Shown one piece after another: positions 25,212 to 32,545 of a stretch of DNA of 32,672 bases (position 1 is the stretch's first letter; every line of letters starts with the position of its first letter). The notes beneath the pieces were generated by a model that searched no databases, was not told where the DNA came from, and saw only the letters and a program-made list of their open reading frames with translations. The stretch lies in contig CAZJKO010000007.1 of assembly GCA_964546995.1 (NCBI GenBank), positions 1 through 32,672 of the forward strand. Direction: 5' to 3'. The position numbers were made by a program, and so were the translations under genes. Origin of the DNA: CAZJKO01 sp964546995. GTDB lineage: Bacteria; Bacillota_I; Bacilli_A; RF39; UBA660.

Positions 25212-26468
25212 ATGAAAGCAAACAAAAAGAAAACGATTTTAATAGGAGTGATCATTCTCTTTTGTCTTTCTGCATTTCTGATTGCTTTCCTCACCCTAAG
25301 AGATGTATATCAAAAAAATAAGGAAAAAGATCGACAAGAACAAGAAAAAAGCCTGATAAAAGAAATAGAAAATAACTATTCGCCCTTTGTCAAAACAACC
25401 ACCGATGCCACTCTTTATAAACAGGAAGAAGGTTCCTATAAAAAAGTAGGAACCATCGAAAAAGGAATTGAATTAGAACTAAAAGAAAACTTAGAAATTA
25501 CCAAAGATAGCATCTATTTTCCCTTAAAAAATATCGATTACTATCTATCATACCAAGATGTAGAGAAAATAGAAGCCCTAACATCAATTAGAAAAGATTA
25601 TAAAAATTATTTGCCCTTTAATGAAAATGTAAAAACAGAAAACAAAACCAATCTTTATTTAGAAAGTACCTTAGCTTACCAAATAGAAGAGGGAATCGAT
25701 CTACCAATCATCATAAAAAAAGAAAATGAGTATTATGTGGAGTATGATAATCGTCTTCTATCGATAAAGAAAGAAGAAGCGACGACATATCCACAAGAAA
25801 ATACGACTCAAGAAGAAGCAACGAGCCTTTCGACCATCGCTTATCATTTTATCTATGATAGGACAAAAGATACTTGTAATCAATCGATCTGTCATGATAT
25901 AACACAGTTCGATAGTCACTTAAACTACATCAAAGAAAATGGATTTTACACCCTCAGAATGAACGATTTAGAACTGTTCCTAGATGGAGCGATTCGCTTA
26001 CCGAAAAAGAGTGTCGTCATCACAATCGATGATGGTTGGTACGTAGAAAACGCCATTCCCATCCTCGAAAAATACCAGTTAAATGCAACCGTATTCCTCA
26101 TTACGAGATCGTACTCAGCAGATATGTTCCCATCTGAATACTTAGAAAAACACTCCCATAGTAACGATCTCCATGAGCCGGGCGTCTGTAGTGGTGGACA
26201 AGGCGGAGGAATTAAATGCTTACCTCGCGAAAATATCTTAAACGACTTAAAAATAAGCCGAGAAAAAACCAATGGATCAACCGTTTTCTGTTATCCGTTC
26301 TACGAGTACAATAACTATGCGATCTCTCTTTTACAAGAAGCAGGTTTCACCATGGCTTTCAAAGGTGGTTATACCAAAGTCACAAGATCCACAAACAAAA
26401 TGGAAATCCCAAGATTTACATTGTCGAGTACCAGCACAGTATATGATTTAGCGGAAATAATTAACTAA
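25212..26468 (+). CDS. Membrane-anchored polysaccharide deacetylase with SH3-like N-terminal part
   Basis: 418 aa. One membrane segment (about 8-28), a charged coiled stretch, an SH3-like beta region (about 60-190), then a NodB-type deacetylase domain (about 205-418). Motif 1 is TIDDG (271-275; D273 and D274), motif 2 is HSNDLH (H316, H321), fitting the metal-binding H-S/T-xxx-H pattern, and motif 3 is near CYPFYEYN (360-367). An unusual insert with C326 and C336 follows motif 2; C222 and C227 make a second close pair. It should remove acetyl groups from a wall polysaccharide or peptidoglycan. Start follows AGGAGG. Last gene of the operon. Confidence 0.88.
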   Translation: MKANKKKTILIGVIILFCLSAFLIAFLTLRDVYQKNKEKDRQEQEKSLIKEIENNYSPFVKTTTDATLYKQEEGSYKKVGTIEKGIELELKENLEITKDSIYFPLKNIDYYLSYQDVEKIEALTSIRKDYKNYLPFNENVKTENKTNLYLESTLAYQIEEGIDLPIIIKKENEYYVEYDNRLLSIKKEEATTYPQENTTQEEATSLSTIAYHFIYDRTKDTCNQSICHDITQFDSHLNYIKENGFYTLRMNDLELFLDGAIRLPKKSVVITIDDGWYVENAIPILEKYQLNATVFLITRSYSADMFPSEYLEKHSHSNDLHEPGVCSGGQGGGIKCLPRENILNDLKISREKTNGSTVFCYPFYEYNNYAISLLQEAGFTMAFKGGYTKVTRSTNKMEIPRFTLSSTSTVYDLAEIIN

Positions 26469-26469
26469 C

Positions 26470-26497
26470 AAGGTTCTGTAAAAACAGAATCTTTTTT
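26470..26497 (+). terminator. Intrinsic terminator of the envelope operon
   Basis: AAGGTTCTG, loop TAAAAA, CAGAATCTT: a 9-bp stem with one G-T pair, followed by a run of Ts to 26497. It starts 2 nt after the deacetylase stop. Confidence 0.8.
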
Positions 26498-26563
26498 ACA
26501 TAATATGTCAAGAAACGAAGAATAAAGTAGACAAAATCTAGTGCGAGAAACAAAAAAATATTA

Positions 26564-26569
26564 TATAAT
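26564..26569 (+). promoter_or_regulatory. Likely -10 box of nifJ
   Basis: TATAAT, 25 nt before the nifJ start. No good -35 or TG extension is visible, so only the -10 is given. Confidence 0.45.
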
Positions 26570-26594
26570 GAAAGTATAAAGTGAGCGTGATAGT

Positions 26595-29500
26595 ATGAAA
26601 ATGAAAATTATGGATGGAAATGAAGCTTGTAGTTATGTATCCTATGCTTTTACCGAAGTAGCAGGCATTTATCCCATTACGCCATCTAGTACCATGGCGG
26701 AATTAATTGATAAATGGAGTCAAAATGGAAAAAAGAACTTCTTTGGTGAAGAAGTCATCGTCAAAGAAATGCAATCGGAAGCAGGAGCCATCGGCATGGT
26801 TCACGGTTCTCTCCAAGCAGGGTGCCTAACGACAACTTATACGTCAAGCCAAGGTTTATTATTGATGATTCCGAACATGTATAAAATAGCAGGAGAACAA
26901 CTTCCTGCTGTTATTCACGTCGCTGCACGATCTCTTTCAACTCACGCCTTATCGATTTTTGGCGACCACCAAGATATCTATGCCACTCGTATGACTGGCT
27001 TTGCTATTTTAGCTGAATCATCCCCACAACAAGTCATGGATTTAACCTCTGTCGCGCATCTTTCAGCCATCAAAGGAAGAATTCCTTTTCTAAACTTCTT
27101 TGACGGTTTTAGAACCAGTCATGAACTCCAAAAAATAGAACCAATCGATCTCGACAAAGTCAAAAAATTAATCGACATCAAGGCCCTCCACCAATTTAGA
27201 TCGCGCGCACTAACGCCCAATAACCCCGTAACTAGAGGAACTAGCCAAAATGATGACATCTATTTCCAAGCGACCGAAGTAAGAAATCCCTACTACGACA
27301 AATTACCTGACATCGTCAATGACTACATGCAAAAGATCAGTGAAATAACAGGACGAAAGTATGCTCCGTTCGTCTATTACGGAAGCAAAAAAGCCACCAA
27401 ACTGATCGTTGCGATGGGTTCAGTCTGTGAAACCATTAAAGAAACGATCGACTATTTAAATGAACAAGATAACGAAGAGCCTTACGGACTAATCGAAGTT
27501 CATTTATATCGACCATTTAGCAAAAAGTATTTCTTAGAAGTCCTTCCCAATACCGTAAAAAGTATTGCTGTTTTAGACCGGACGAAAGAACCAGGTGGAG
27601 TAGGAGAACCTCTTTACCTAGATGTAAAAAGTATCATGGCAACGACCAATCGACGTGTAAAAGTCATCGGTGGAAGATACGGATTATCGAGTAAAAATAC
27701 CAATCCAAGTTGTATCAAAGCCGTCTATGACTTTCTAGACAAAACGGATAATTTCACAGGTTTTACTGTAGGAATCGACGATGATGTAACGAACTTAAGT
27801 CTTCCTCTTGAACCATTTCATCTACCTAATGATAATGTGGAGTTTTTAGTCTATGGTTATGGTAGCGACGGTATGGTCTCAGCTTGTAAAGATCTCATGA
27901 AAATTACAGGAGAATCGACCAATGCTTATGTACAAGGATATTTTCAGTACGACTCCAAAAAAAGTGGGGGAGTAACAAAAAGTCATCTTCGCTTTGGAAA
28001 AAATCCCATTCGTTCCACTTATTATGTGGAAAAGCCAAAACTCGTGGTCTGTACCAAAGATAGTTACTTAAAAAAGTGGAATGTGTTAGAAAACATCGAA
28101 AAAAACGGAATCTTTCTTCTAAATACCGACAAAGATGAACAACACGTTTTATCGTTGTTCACGAGCGAAGAACTAAAAATACTAAAAGAAAAACACATAA
28201 AATTCTATATAGCAAATGCAGAAGATCTTTCTAAAACGGTAGGATTAGACAAAAAAATAAGTGCCATCATCGAAACCCTCATTTTCAAAATTGGCCACAT
28301 CATTCCGTTCGAGTTTGCCATTCAAAAAATGAAAGAAGCTCTCGATGAGAAATTTAAAAACAAAGGTGGAAACCTCGCCATCAGAAATAAACAGGCGATC
28401 GATAATGCCCTAAAATTATTAAAGGAAGTAACCGTCGATGATCAAGAAGTTGACGAATCTATAGACGATGAAACAACCGAAAAAACACTCTTCGAAATGA
28501 TGGATGCAAGACAAGGTGACAAATTGAAAGTAAGTGCCTTCCAAAACAGGAGTGATGGTACGTTCGAAAAAGGATTGTCCCATTTGGAAAAAAGACAACC
28601 ATCTTCTTTTGCCCCTTGCTTTATCAAAGAAAACTGTATTGAGTGTAATCTCTGTTCTTTGGTTTGTCCTCATGCCGTCATTCGACCATTCCTGTTAGAT
28701 GACGAAGAATTAGAACATGCTCCGAAATCCGTCAAAGAAAACGTCGTCGAAACCGTAATCAAAAAGGATCATTTAAAATACATTGTCTCTGTATCGTTAG
28801 ACGATTGTACAGGATGCAAACTCTGTGTCAATATCTGTCCAGGTAAAAACAAAGAAAAAGCCCTCGTCATGCAAGAAATCGATAAACAAAAAAAACGGGG
28901 AAAAGACAAAGAGTTCCCTTATCTTGTCAATCACGTCAAAGAAAAAGAGGTTTTCCCATCGAAAACAGTAAAAGGAAGTCAGTTTGTCACACCAAAGTTC
29001 GAATTTAGTGGTGCCTGTGCTGGCTGTGGCGAAACGCCGTATTTAAAATTATTGACCCAACTGTTTGACAATCTAGTTATTGCCAATGCCACTGGATGTT
29101 CATCGATCTATGGCGCCAGTGCTCCTAGTACTCCGTATTCCGTCCCTTGGGCAAGTTCGTTGTTTGAAGACAATGCCGAATATGGATACGGTATGAAAAT
29201 CGCTGACAATGCCATGAAAAATCGGATTCAATCGATCATCAAAGACAATTTAGATAAAGTAGAAGAACAAGAGAAAAAAATCTATGAAGACTATTTAGAA
29301 AACATCAATAATGAAACAGGAGAAGCCCTTTATCAAATCATCGATCAAACGAAGATCAAAGCCTTAATACCATTAAAAGACTTCATCAAACCAAAATCCA
29401 TTTGGATGGTAGGAGGCGATGGTTGGGCCTACGATATTGGTTTTAGTGGGATCGACCATGTACTAGCAAGCAAAGAAAACGTCAACATCTTAGTATTAGA

Positions 29501-30053
29501 TACTGAAGTATATTCCAACACAGGAGGACAATCGTCAAAATCAAGTCCTACAGGAAGTGTTTCTAAGTTTAGTGCAACAGGAAAAACCACGACCAAAAAA
29601 GACTTAGCTAGAATTGCCCTTACATACCCACATGTCTATGTTGGAACGATCTCGCTCGGTGCCAATCAAAACCATGCCATCAAAACCTTGATTAAAGCAG
29701 AAAGTTACCAAGGACCATCGATCATCATCGCATACTCTCCATGCATTGCCCAAGGAATTTTAAAAGGAATGGAAGATACCATGGAAGAAGAAAAGAAAGC
29801 GACGATCTCTGGCTACTTCCCATTATTCCATTACGATCCGCGAACCAAAACATTCACACTAGATAGCAAAGCAGATTTTGAGAAATACGAAGAATTCTTA
29901 AATGGAGAAGATCGTTACAAAATGTTAAAAAGTGTCAATAAAAAACATCACAAAGAATTACTACAAGAAAACAAAAATCAAGCGATAGCTCGTTACCAAT
30001 ACTATGAAATGTTGGATGAAATGAGTAAAAAGAATTCGAAAGAGGACGAATAA
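26595..30053 (+). CDS. nifJ: Pyruvate:ferredoxin (flavodoxin) oxidoreductase
   Basis: 1152 aa, the normal length of the single-chain enzyme. It oxidises pyruvate with CoA to acetyl-CoA and CO2 and passes electrons to ferredoxin or flavodoxin, in the cytoplasm of anaerobes. N-terminal domains include PITPSSTMAE and TTTYTSSQGLLLMIPNMYK. A ferredoxin-type domain carries two 4Fe-4S sets: C681, C684, C687, C691 and C738, C741, C744, C748. The C-terminal part has GACAGCGETPY and the thiamine diphosphate motif GDGW (941-944) with VYSNTGGQSS. All cofactor motifs are intact. It is a monocistronic unit with its own -10 box and terminator and has no visible link to the glycan locus. Confidence 0.97.
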   Translation: MKMKIMDGNEACSYVSYAFTEVAGIYPITPSSTMAELIDKWSQNGKKNFFGEEVIVKEMQSEAGAIGMVHGSLQAGCLTTTYTSSQGLLLMIPNMYKIAGEQLPAVIHVAARSLSTHALSIFGDHQDIYATRMTGFAILAESSPQQVMDLTSVAHLSAIKGRIPFLNFFDGFRTSHELQKIEPIDLDKVKKLIDIKALHQFRSRALTPNNPVTRGTSQNDDIYFQATEVRNPYYDKLPDIVNDYMQKISEITGRKYAPFVYYGSKKATKLIVAMGSVCETIKETIDYLNEQDNEEPYGLIEVHLYRPFSKKYFLEVLPNTVKSIAVLDRTKEPGGVGEPLYLDVKSIMATTNRRVKVIGGRYGLSSKNTNPSCIKAVYDFLDKTDNFTGFTVGIDDDVTNLSLPLEPFHLPNDNVEFLVYGYGSDGMVSACKDLMKITGESTNAYVQGYFQYDSKKSGGVTKSHLRFGKNPIRSTYYVEKPKLVVCTKDSYLKKWNVLENIEKNGIFLLNTDKDEQHVLSLFTSEELKILKEKHIKFYIANAEDLSKTVGLDKKISAIIETLIFKIGHIIPFEFAIQKMKEALDEKFKNKGGNLAIRNKQAIDNALKLLKEVTVDDQEVDESIDDETTEKTLFEMMDARQGDKLKVSAFQNRSDGTFEKGLSHLEKRQPSSFAPCFIKENCIECNLCSLVCPHAVIRPFLLDDEELEHAPKSVKENVVETVIKKDHLKYIVSVSLDDCTGCKLCVNICPGKNKEKALVMQEIDKQKKRGKDKEFPYLVNHVKEKEVFPSKTVKGSQFVTPKFEFSGACAGCGETPYLKLLTQLFDNLVIANATGCSSIYGASAPSTPYSVPWASSLFEDNAEYGYGMKIADNAMKNRIQSIIKDNLDKVEEQEKKIYEDYLENINNETGEALYQIIDQTKIKALIPLKDFIKPKSIWMVGGDGWAYDIGFSGIDHVLASKENVNILVLDTEVYSNTGGQSSKSSPTGSVSKFSATGKTTTKKDLARIALTYPHVYVGTISLGANQNHAIKTLIKAESYQGPSIIIAYSPCIAQGILKGMEDTMEEEKKATISGYFPLFHYDPRTKTFTLDSKADFEKYEEFLNGEDRYKMLKSVNKKHHKELLQENKNQAIARYQYYEMLDEMSKKNSKEDE

Positions 30054-30089
30054 AAAAAGACTTCAGAAAGGAAAACTGAAGTCTTTTTT
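30053..30089 (+). terminator. Intrinsic terminator of nifJ
   Basis: GACTTCAG, a 9-nt loop, CTGAAGTC with flanking A- and T-runs that extend the stem, ending in TTTTTT. Back to back with the minus-strand terminator of the small RNA at 30091-30126. Confidence 0.9.
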
Positions 30090-30090
30090 C

Positions 30091-30126
30091 AAAACAAAAG
30101 AAGTTGCACCCCCTGAGGGCAACTTC
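30091..30126 (-). terminator. Intrinsic terminator of the minus-strand small RNA
   Basis: Read on the minus strand: GAAGTTGC, loop CCTCAGGGGGT, GCAACTTC, then TTTTGTTTT. The 8-bp stem is perfect (complements at 30119-30126 and 30100-30107). On the plus strand the hairpin is followed by CTAAAAAG, without a T-run, so it acts only leftward. Confidence 0.75.
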
Positions 30127-30194
30127 CTAAAAAGAATAAAAAGGGGTTGGCTAGTGTGATACTAGCGACCAATTCGCCATTTGGGAATTGGTAC
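30092..30194 (-). ncRNA. Candidate small RNA A, about 100 nt, between nifJ and recG
   Basis: This fills the 290-nt gap between nifJ and recG. A near-consensus promoter (30200-30228, minus) points left and a terminator follows at 30091-30126. Between them are two hairpins: ACCAATTC/GAATTGGT (168-175 with 185-192 of the 30,000s) and GCTAGT/ACTAGC (30150-30155 with 30161-30166). Then comes an unpaired stretch starting CAACCCC (complement of 30143-30149) and the terminator, whose G-rich loop could pair back to CCCC as a pseudoknot. No reading frame with a ribosome binding site is present. I do not recognise a known RNA family. Ends are estimates. Confidence 0.65.
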
Positions 30195-30199
30195 TGTTT

Positions 30200-30228
30200 A
30201 TAATAATCGATTCACTAGTATTTGTCAA
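30200..30228 (-). promoter_or_regulatory. Near-consensus sigma-A promoter of small RNA A
   Basis: Minus strand: TTGACA (complement of 30223-30228), exactly 17 nt, TATTAT (complement of 30200-30205). It has the best -35 box in the window and faces away from recG, so it cannot serve recG. Confidence 0.75.
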
Positions 30229-30312
30229 CAGAAAAAGACAATTTTTTTAAGGAATTTTCACAATGGAAAAACAGGAAAAAAGCGGATTCTTCTTTTCTAA
30301 AAGATAGATTTA

Positions 30313-30321
30313 TGTTATAAT
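30313..30321 (+). promoter_or_regulatory. Extended -10 promoter of recG
   Basis: TGTTATAAT, 22 nt before the recG ATG, with a GGAAGTGGTGG ribosome binding region in between. No clear -35. Confidence 0.6.
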
Positions 30322-30343
30322 AGCAACCGAAGGAAGTGGTGGT

Positions 30344-32341
30344 ATGAGTATCGAGTTAAACAAAGTAAAAGGGATTGGTCCGAAATCGGAAATGCTATTA
30401 AATAAACTAAATATTTATAACGTCGAAGACTTAGTCACTCACTATCCATTTCGTTATGATATTTTACAAAGAGGGAATCTTTTAGAGACCGAAGATCAAG
30501 AACACATCATCATCGATGGGAAAGTAGAAAGCATTCCTATCTTATTAAGATTTAAAGCAGGATTAAATAAAATGAATTTTCGCTTAGTCACAAATAGTGG
30601 CGTCGTTGGTGTATCGATTTTTAACCGGGCTTTCCTAAAACAACAATTGCAAGTAGGAACAGGAATCACAGTGATTGGAAAATTAGATAAAAAGAAAAAT
30701 GTTATCACAGCAAGTGATATCAAGATGGGAGTATTGACGAATCAAGCTAAAATTGAACCAGTCTATCACTGTACAAGTGGCTTAACAGGAAAAAATTTGA
30801 GCAATTATATCAACATGGCTCTTTTAACCTATGGAAAAGAAATACCAGATTACATCCCTGATTATTTACAAGAGAAGTACCAGTTTTCCAATAAGAAAAC
30901 AGCACTAAATATTTTACATAACCCACCGACCATGGATAAACTAAAAGAAGCAAGCATTCGTCTCAAATACGAAGAACTATTTGCTTTCATGTTCAAAATA
31001 AACTATTTAAAAGAAGAACATCATCGGGAAAACCACGGATTAAAACGTGATATTAAAGAAAAAGAGGTAAAGGCATTTATAAAGGATCTTCCCTTTGAAT
31101 TAACCAAAGATCAATTAAAAGCGATTGATGAAATAAAAACGGATTTAAATAATCCTTCCCGAATGAACCGTTTATTGCAAGGGGATGTCGGAAGCGGAAA
31201 AACGATCGTTGCCATCACTGCTATGTATTTAAATTATTTAAGTGGTTATCAAAGTGCATTAATGGCCCCAACAGAAATTTTAGCGGTCCAACATTATCAT
31301 AACATGAAAGAAATTTTAGGAAAGTATGGCATAGAAATTGCTCTTTTAACAGGATCGGTAACTAAGAAAGAAAAACAAGAGATCTATAAAGAATTAAAAG
31401 AAGGTACCATCAACATGATTGTAGGAACTCATGCCCTAATTCAAGAAGAAGTAACATATCAAAACTTAGGACTCGTCATCACGGATGAACAGCATCGCTT
31501 TGGTGTCAATCAAAGGGCCAATCTAAAAAACAAAGGTATGACTCCAGACATCCTTTACATGAGTGCAACCCCCATTCCAAGAACCTATGCATTAACGATT
31601 TATGGTGATATGGATGTATCGATGATCAAAGAACGTCCCAAAGGCCGAATGCCTATAAAAACGCTAGTAAAGACGAATAAAGAAATGAAAGAAGTTCTAA
31701 CCCTAATGCACGAAGAACTAAAAGCAAATCATCAAATCTACGTCATTGCACCGTTAATCGAAGAAAGTGAAAACAGCGATCTAACGACAGTTTGTGAATT
31801 AAAAGATAAAATGAATCTTGCTTTTGGTAGCAAATTTAAAATCGACATGGTCCACGGCAAAATGCGTCCCGAAGCCAAAGATCTCATCATGCAAGAATTT
31901 GCCCAAAATAAAATCAACATTCTAATAAGTACTACAGTAATCGAAGTAGGTGTAGACGTACCAAATGCAACCATGATGGTAATATTCGATGCTTCAAGAT
32001 TTGGGCTATCGACGCTTCATCAATTAAGAGGAAGAGTAGGACGTGGAACCAATCAATCCACATGTATTTTAATCAGCGATAGTGATACCAAAAGACTCGA
32101 AATCATGGAAAAAGTAGACGATGGCTTCATCATAAGTGAAGAAGATTTTAAACTAAGAGGTCACGGAGATCTCTTTGGAACCAAACAAAGTGGTGACATG
32201 ACCTTTAAGATTGCCAATCTAAAACAAGACTACAAAATATTACTACAAGCCAAAGAAGATTCCCAAAAATATCTGTTAGATGAAAAATATAATGATACCA
32301 ATCTAAAACAAAACTTAATGGAAACAATCCACAGTAGTTAA
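30344..32341 (+). CDS. recG: ATP-dependent DNA helicase RecG
   Basis: 665 aa, normal length. An N-terminal wedge/OB region (GIGPKSEMLLNKLNI and THYPFRYD early on) is followed by a superfamily 2 helicase core: Walker A GDVGSGKT (280-287), DEQH box (381-384), SATPIPRT and the RGRVGRG motif VI. It unwinds and regresses stalled replication forks and Holliday junctions. Its own extended -10 promoter lies directly upstream. No separate terminator is seen directly after its stop; the terminator of small RNA B (32484-32516) may serve both. It borders an integrative element downstream. Confidence 0.97.
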   Translation: MSIELNKVKGIGPKSEMLLNKLNIYNVEDLVTHYPFRYDILQRGNLLETEDQEHIIIDGKVESIPILLRFKAGLNKMNFRLVTNSGVVGVSIFNRAFLKQQLQVGTGITVIGKLDKKKNVITASDIKMGVLTNQAKIEPVYHCTSGLTGKNLSNYINMALLTYGKEIPDYIPDYLQEKYQFSNKKTALNILHNPPTMDKLKEASIRLKYEELFAFMFKINYLKEEHHRENHGLKRDIKEKEVKAFIKDLPFELTKDQLKAIDEIKTDLNNPSRMNRLLQGDVGSGKTIVAITAMYLNYLSGYQSALMAPTEILAVQHYHNMKEILGKYGIEIALLTGSVTKKEKQEIYKELKEGTINMIVGTHALIQEEVTYQNLGLVITDEQHRFGVNQRANLKNKGMTPDILYMSATPIPRTYALTIYGDMDVSMIKERPKGRMPIKTLVKTNKEMKEVLTLMHEELKANHQIYVIAPLIEESENSDLTTVCELKDKMNLAFGSKFKIDMVHGKMRPEAKDLIMQEFAQNKINILISTTVIEVGVDVPNATMMVIFDASRFGLSTLHQLRGRVGRGTNQSTCILISDSDTKRLEIMEKVDDGFIISEEDFKLRGHGDLFGTKQSGDMTFKIANLKQDYKILLQAKEDSQKYLLDEKYNDTNLKQNLMETIHSS

Positions 32342-32376
32342 AAAGTGTAAAGTGGGAAAAATAGGAAAAGAAAGAA

Positions 32377-32405
32377 TTGACTTTTTCTATTTTTCATATT
32401 ATGAT
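32377..32405 (+). promoter_or_regulatory. Sigma-A promoter of small RNA B
   Basis: TTGACT (32377-32382), exactly 17 nt, TATGAT (32400-32405). It lies 35 nt after the recG stop, with no coding sequence to drive before the terminator about 80 nt downstream. Confidence 0.7.
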
Positions 32406-32411
32406 TAACTT

Positions 32412-32516
32412 GTGTAAGGTAAAACTTACATAATCATTCTCACGGACTAAAGTGTGAGAATGTATTCAACCGAACCCCCTGAAATTCCCCTCGAGAGAGG
32501 GGAATACTTTTGTTTA
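32412..32516 (+). ncRNA. Candidate small RNA B, about 100 nt, downstream of recG
   Basis: Between a promoter (32377-32405) and a terminator (32484-32516) lie two perfect hairpins: TGTAAG/CTTACA (32413-32418 with 32425-32430) and CATTCTCAC/GTGAGAATG (32435-32443 with 32454-32462, 10-nt loop GGACTAAAGT). An unpaired segment with CAACC and ACCCCC (32467-32479) follows, and then the terminator. Order and size match small RNA A: hairpin, hairpin, C-rich single strand, terminator ending CTTTTGTTT. I do not recognise a known family (not SRP RNA, tmRNA, or a riboswitch aptamer I know). Ends are estimates. Confidence 0.6.
32484..32516 (+). terminator. Intrinsic terminator of small RNA B (and perhaps recG)
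   Basis: ATTCCCCTC, GAGA tetraloop (GNRA type), GAGGGGAAT: a perfect 9-bp stem (32484-32505), followed by ACTTTTGTTT. It lies between recG and the convergent integrase gene. Confidence 0.8.
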
Positions 32517-32545
32517 TAATGAATTTTTAACTATTTTGGATTTAT

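Noticed and set aside
30150..30181. A 9-codon minus-strand frame (ATG GCG AAT ... TAG) inside small RNA A
   Set aside because: No ribosome binding site precedes it and it lies within the two hairpins; it is best explained as chance.
30054..30343. Riboswitch or leader for recG in the 290-nt gap
   Set aside because: The structured part is next to nifJ and lies upstream of the recG extended -10 box; its own promoter points away from recG.
32460..32519. A 19-codon plus-strand frame starting ATGTATTCAACC inside small RNA B
   Set aside because: Its start lies at the closing stem of a hairpin and it reads through the terminator; no ribosome binding site is visible.
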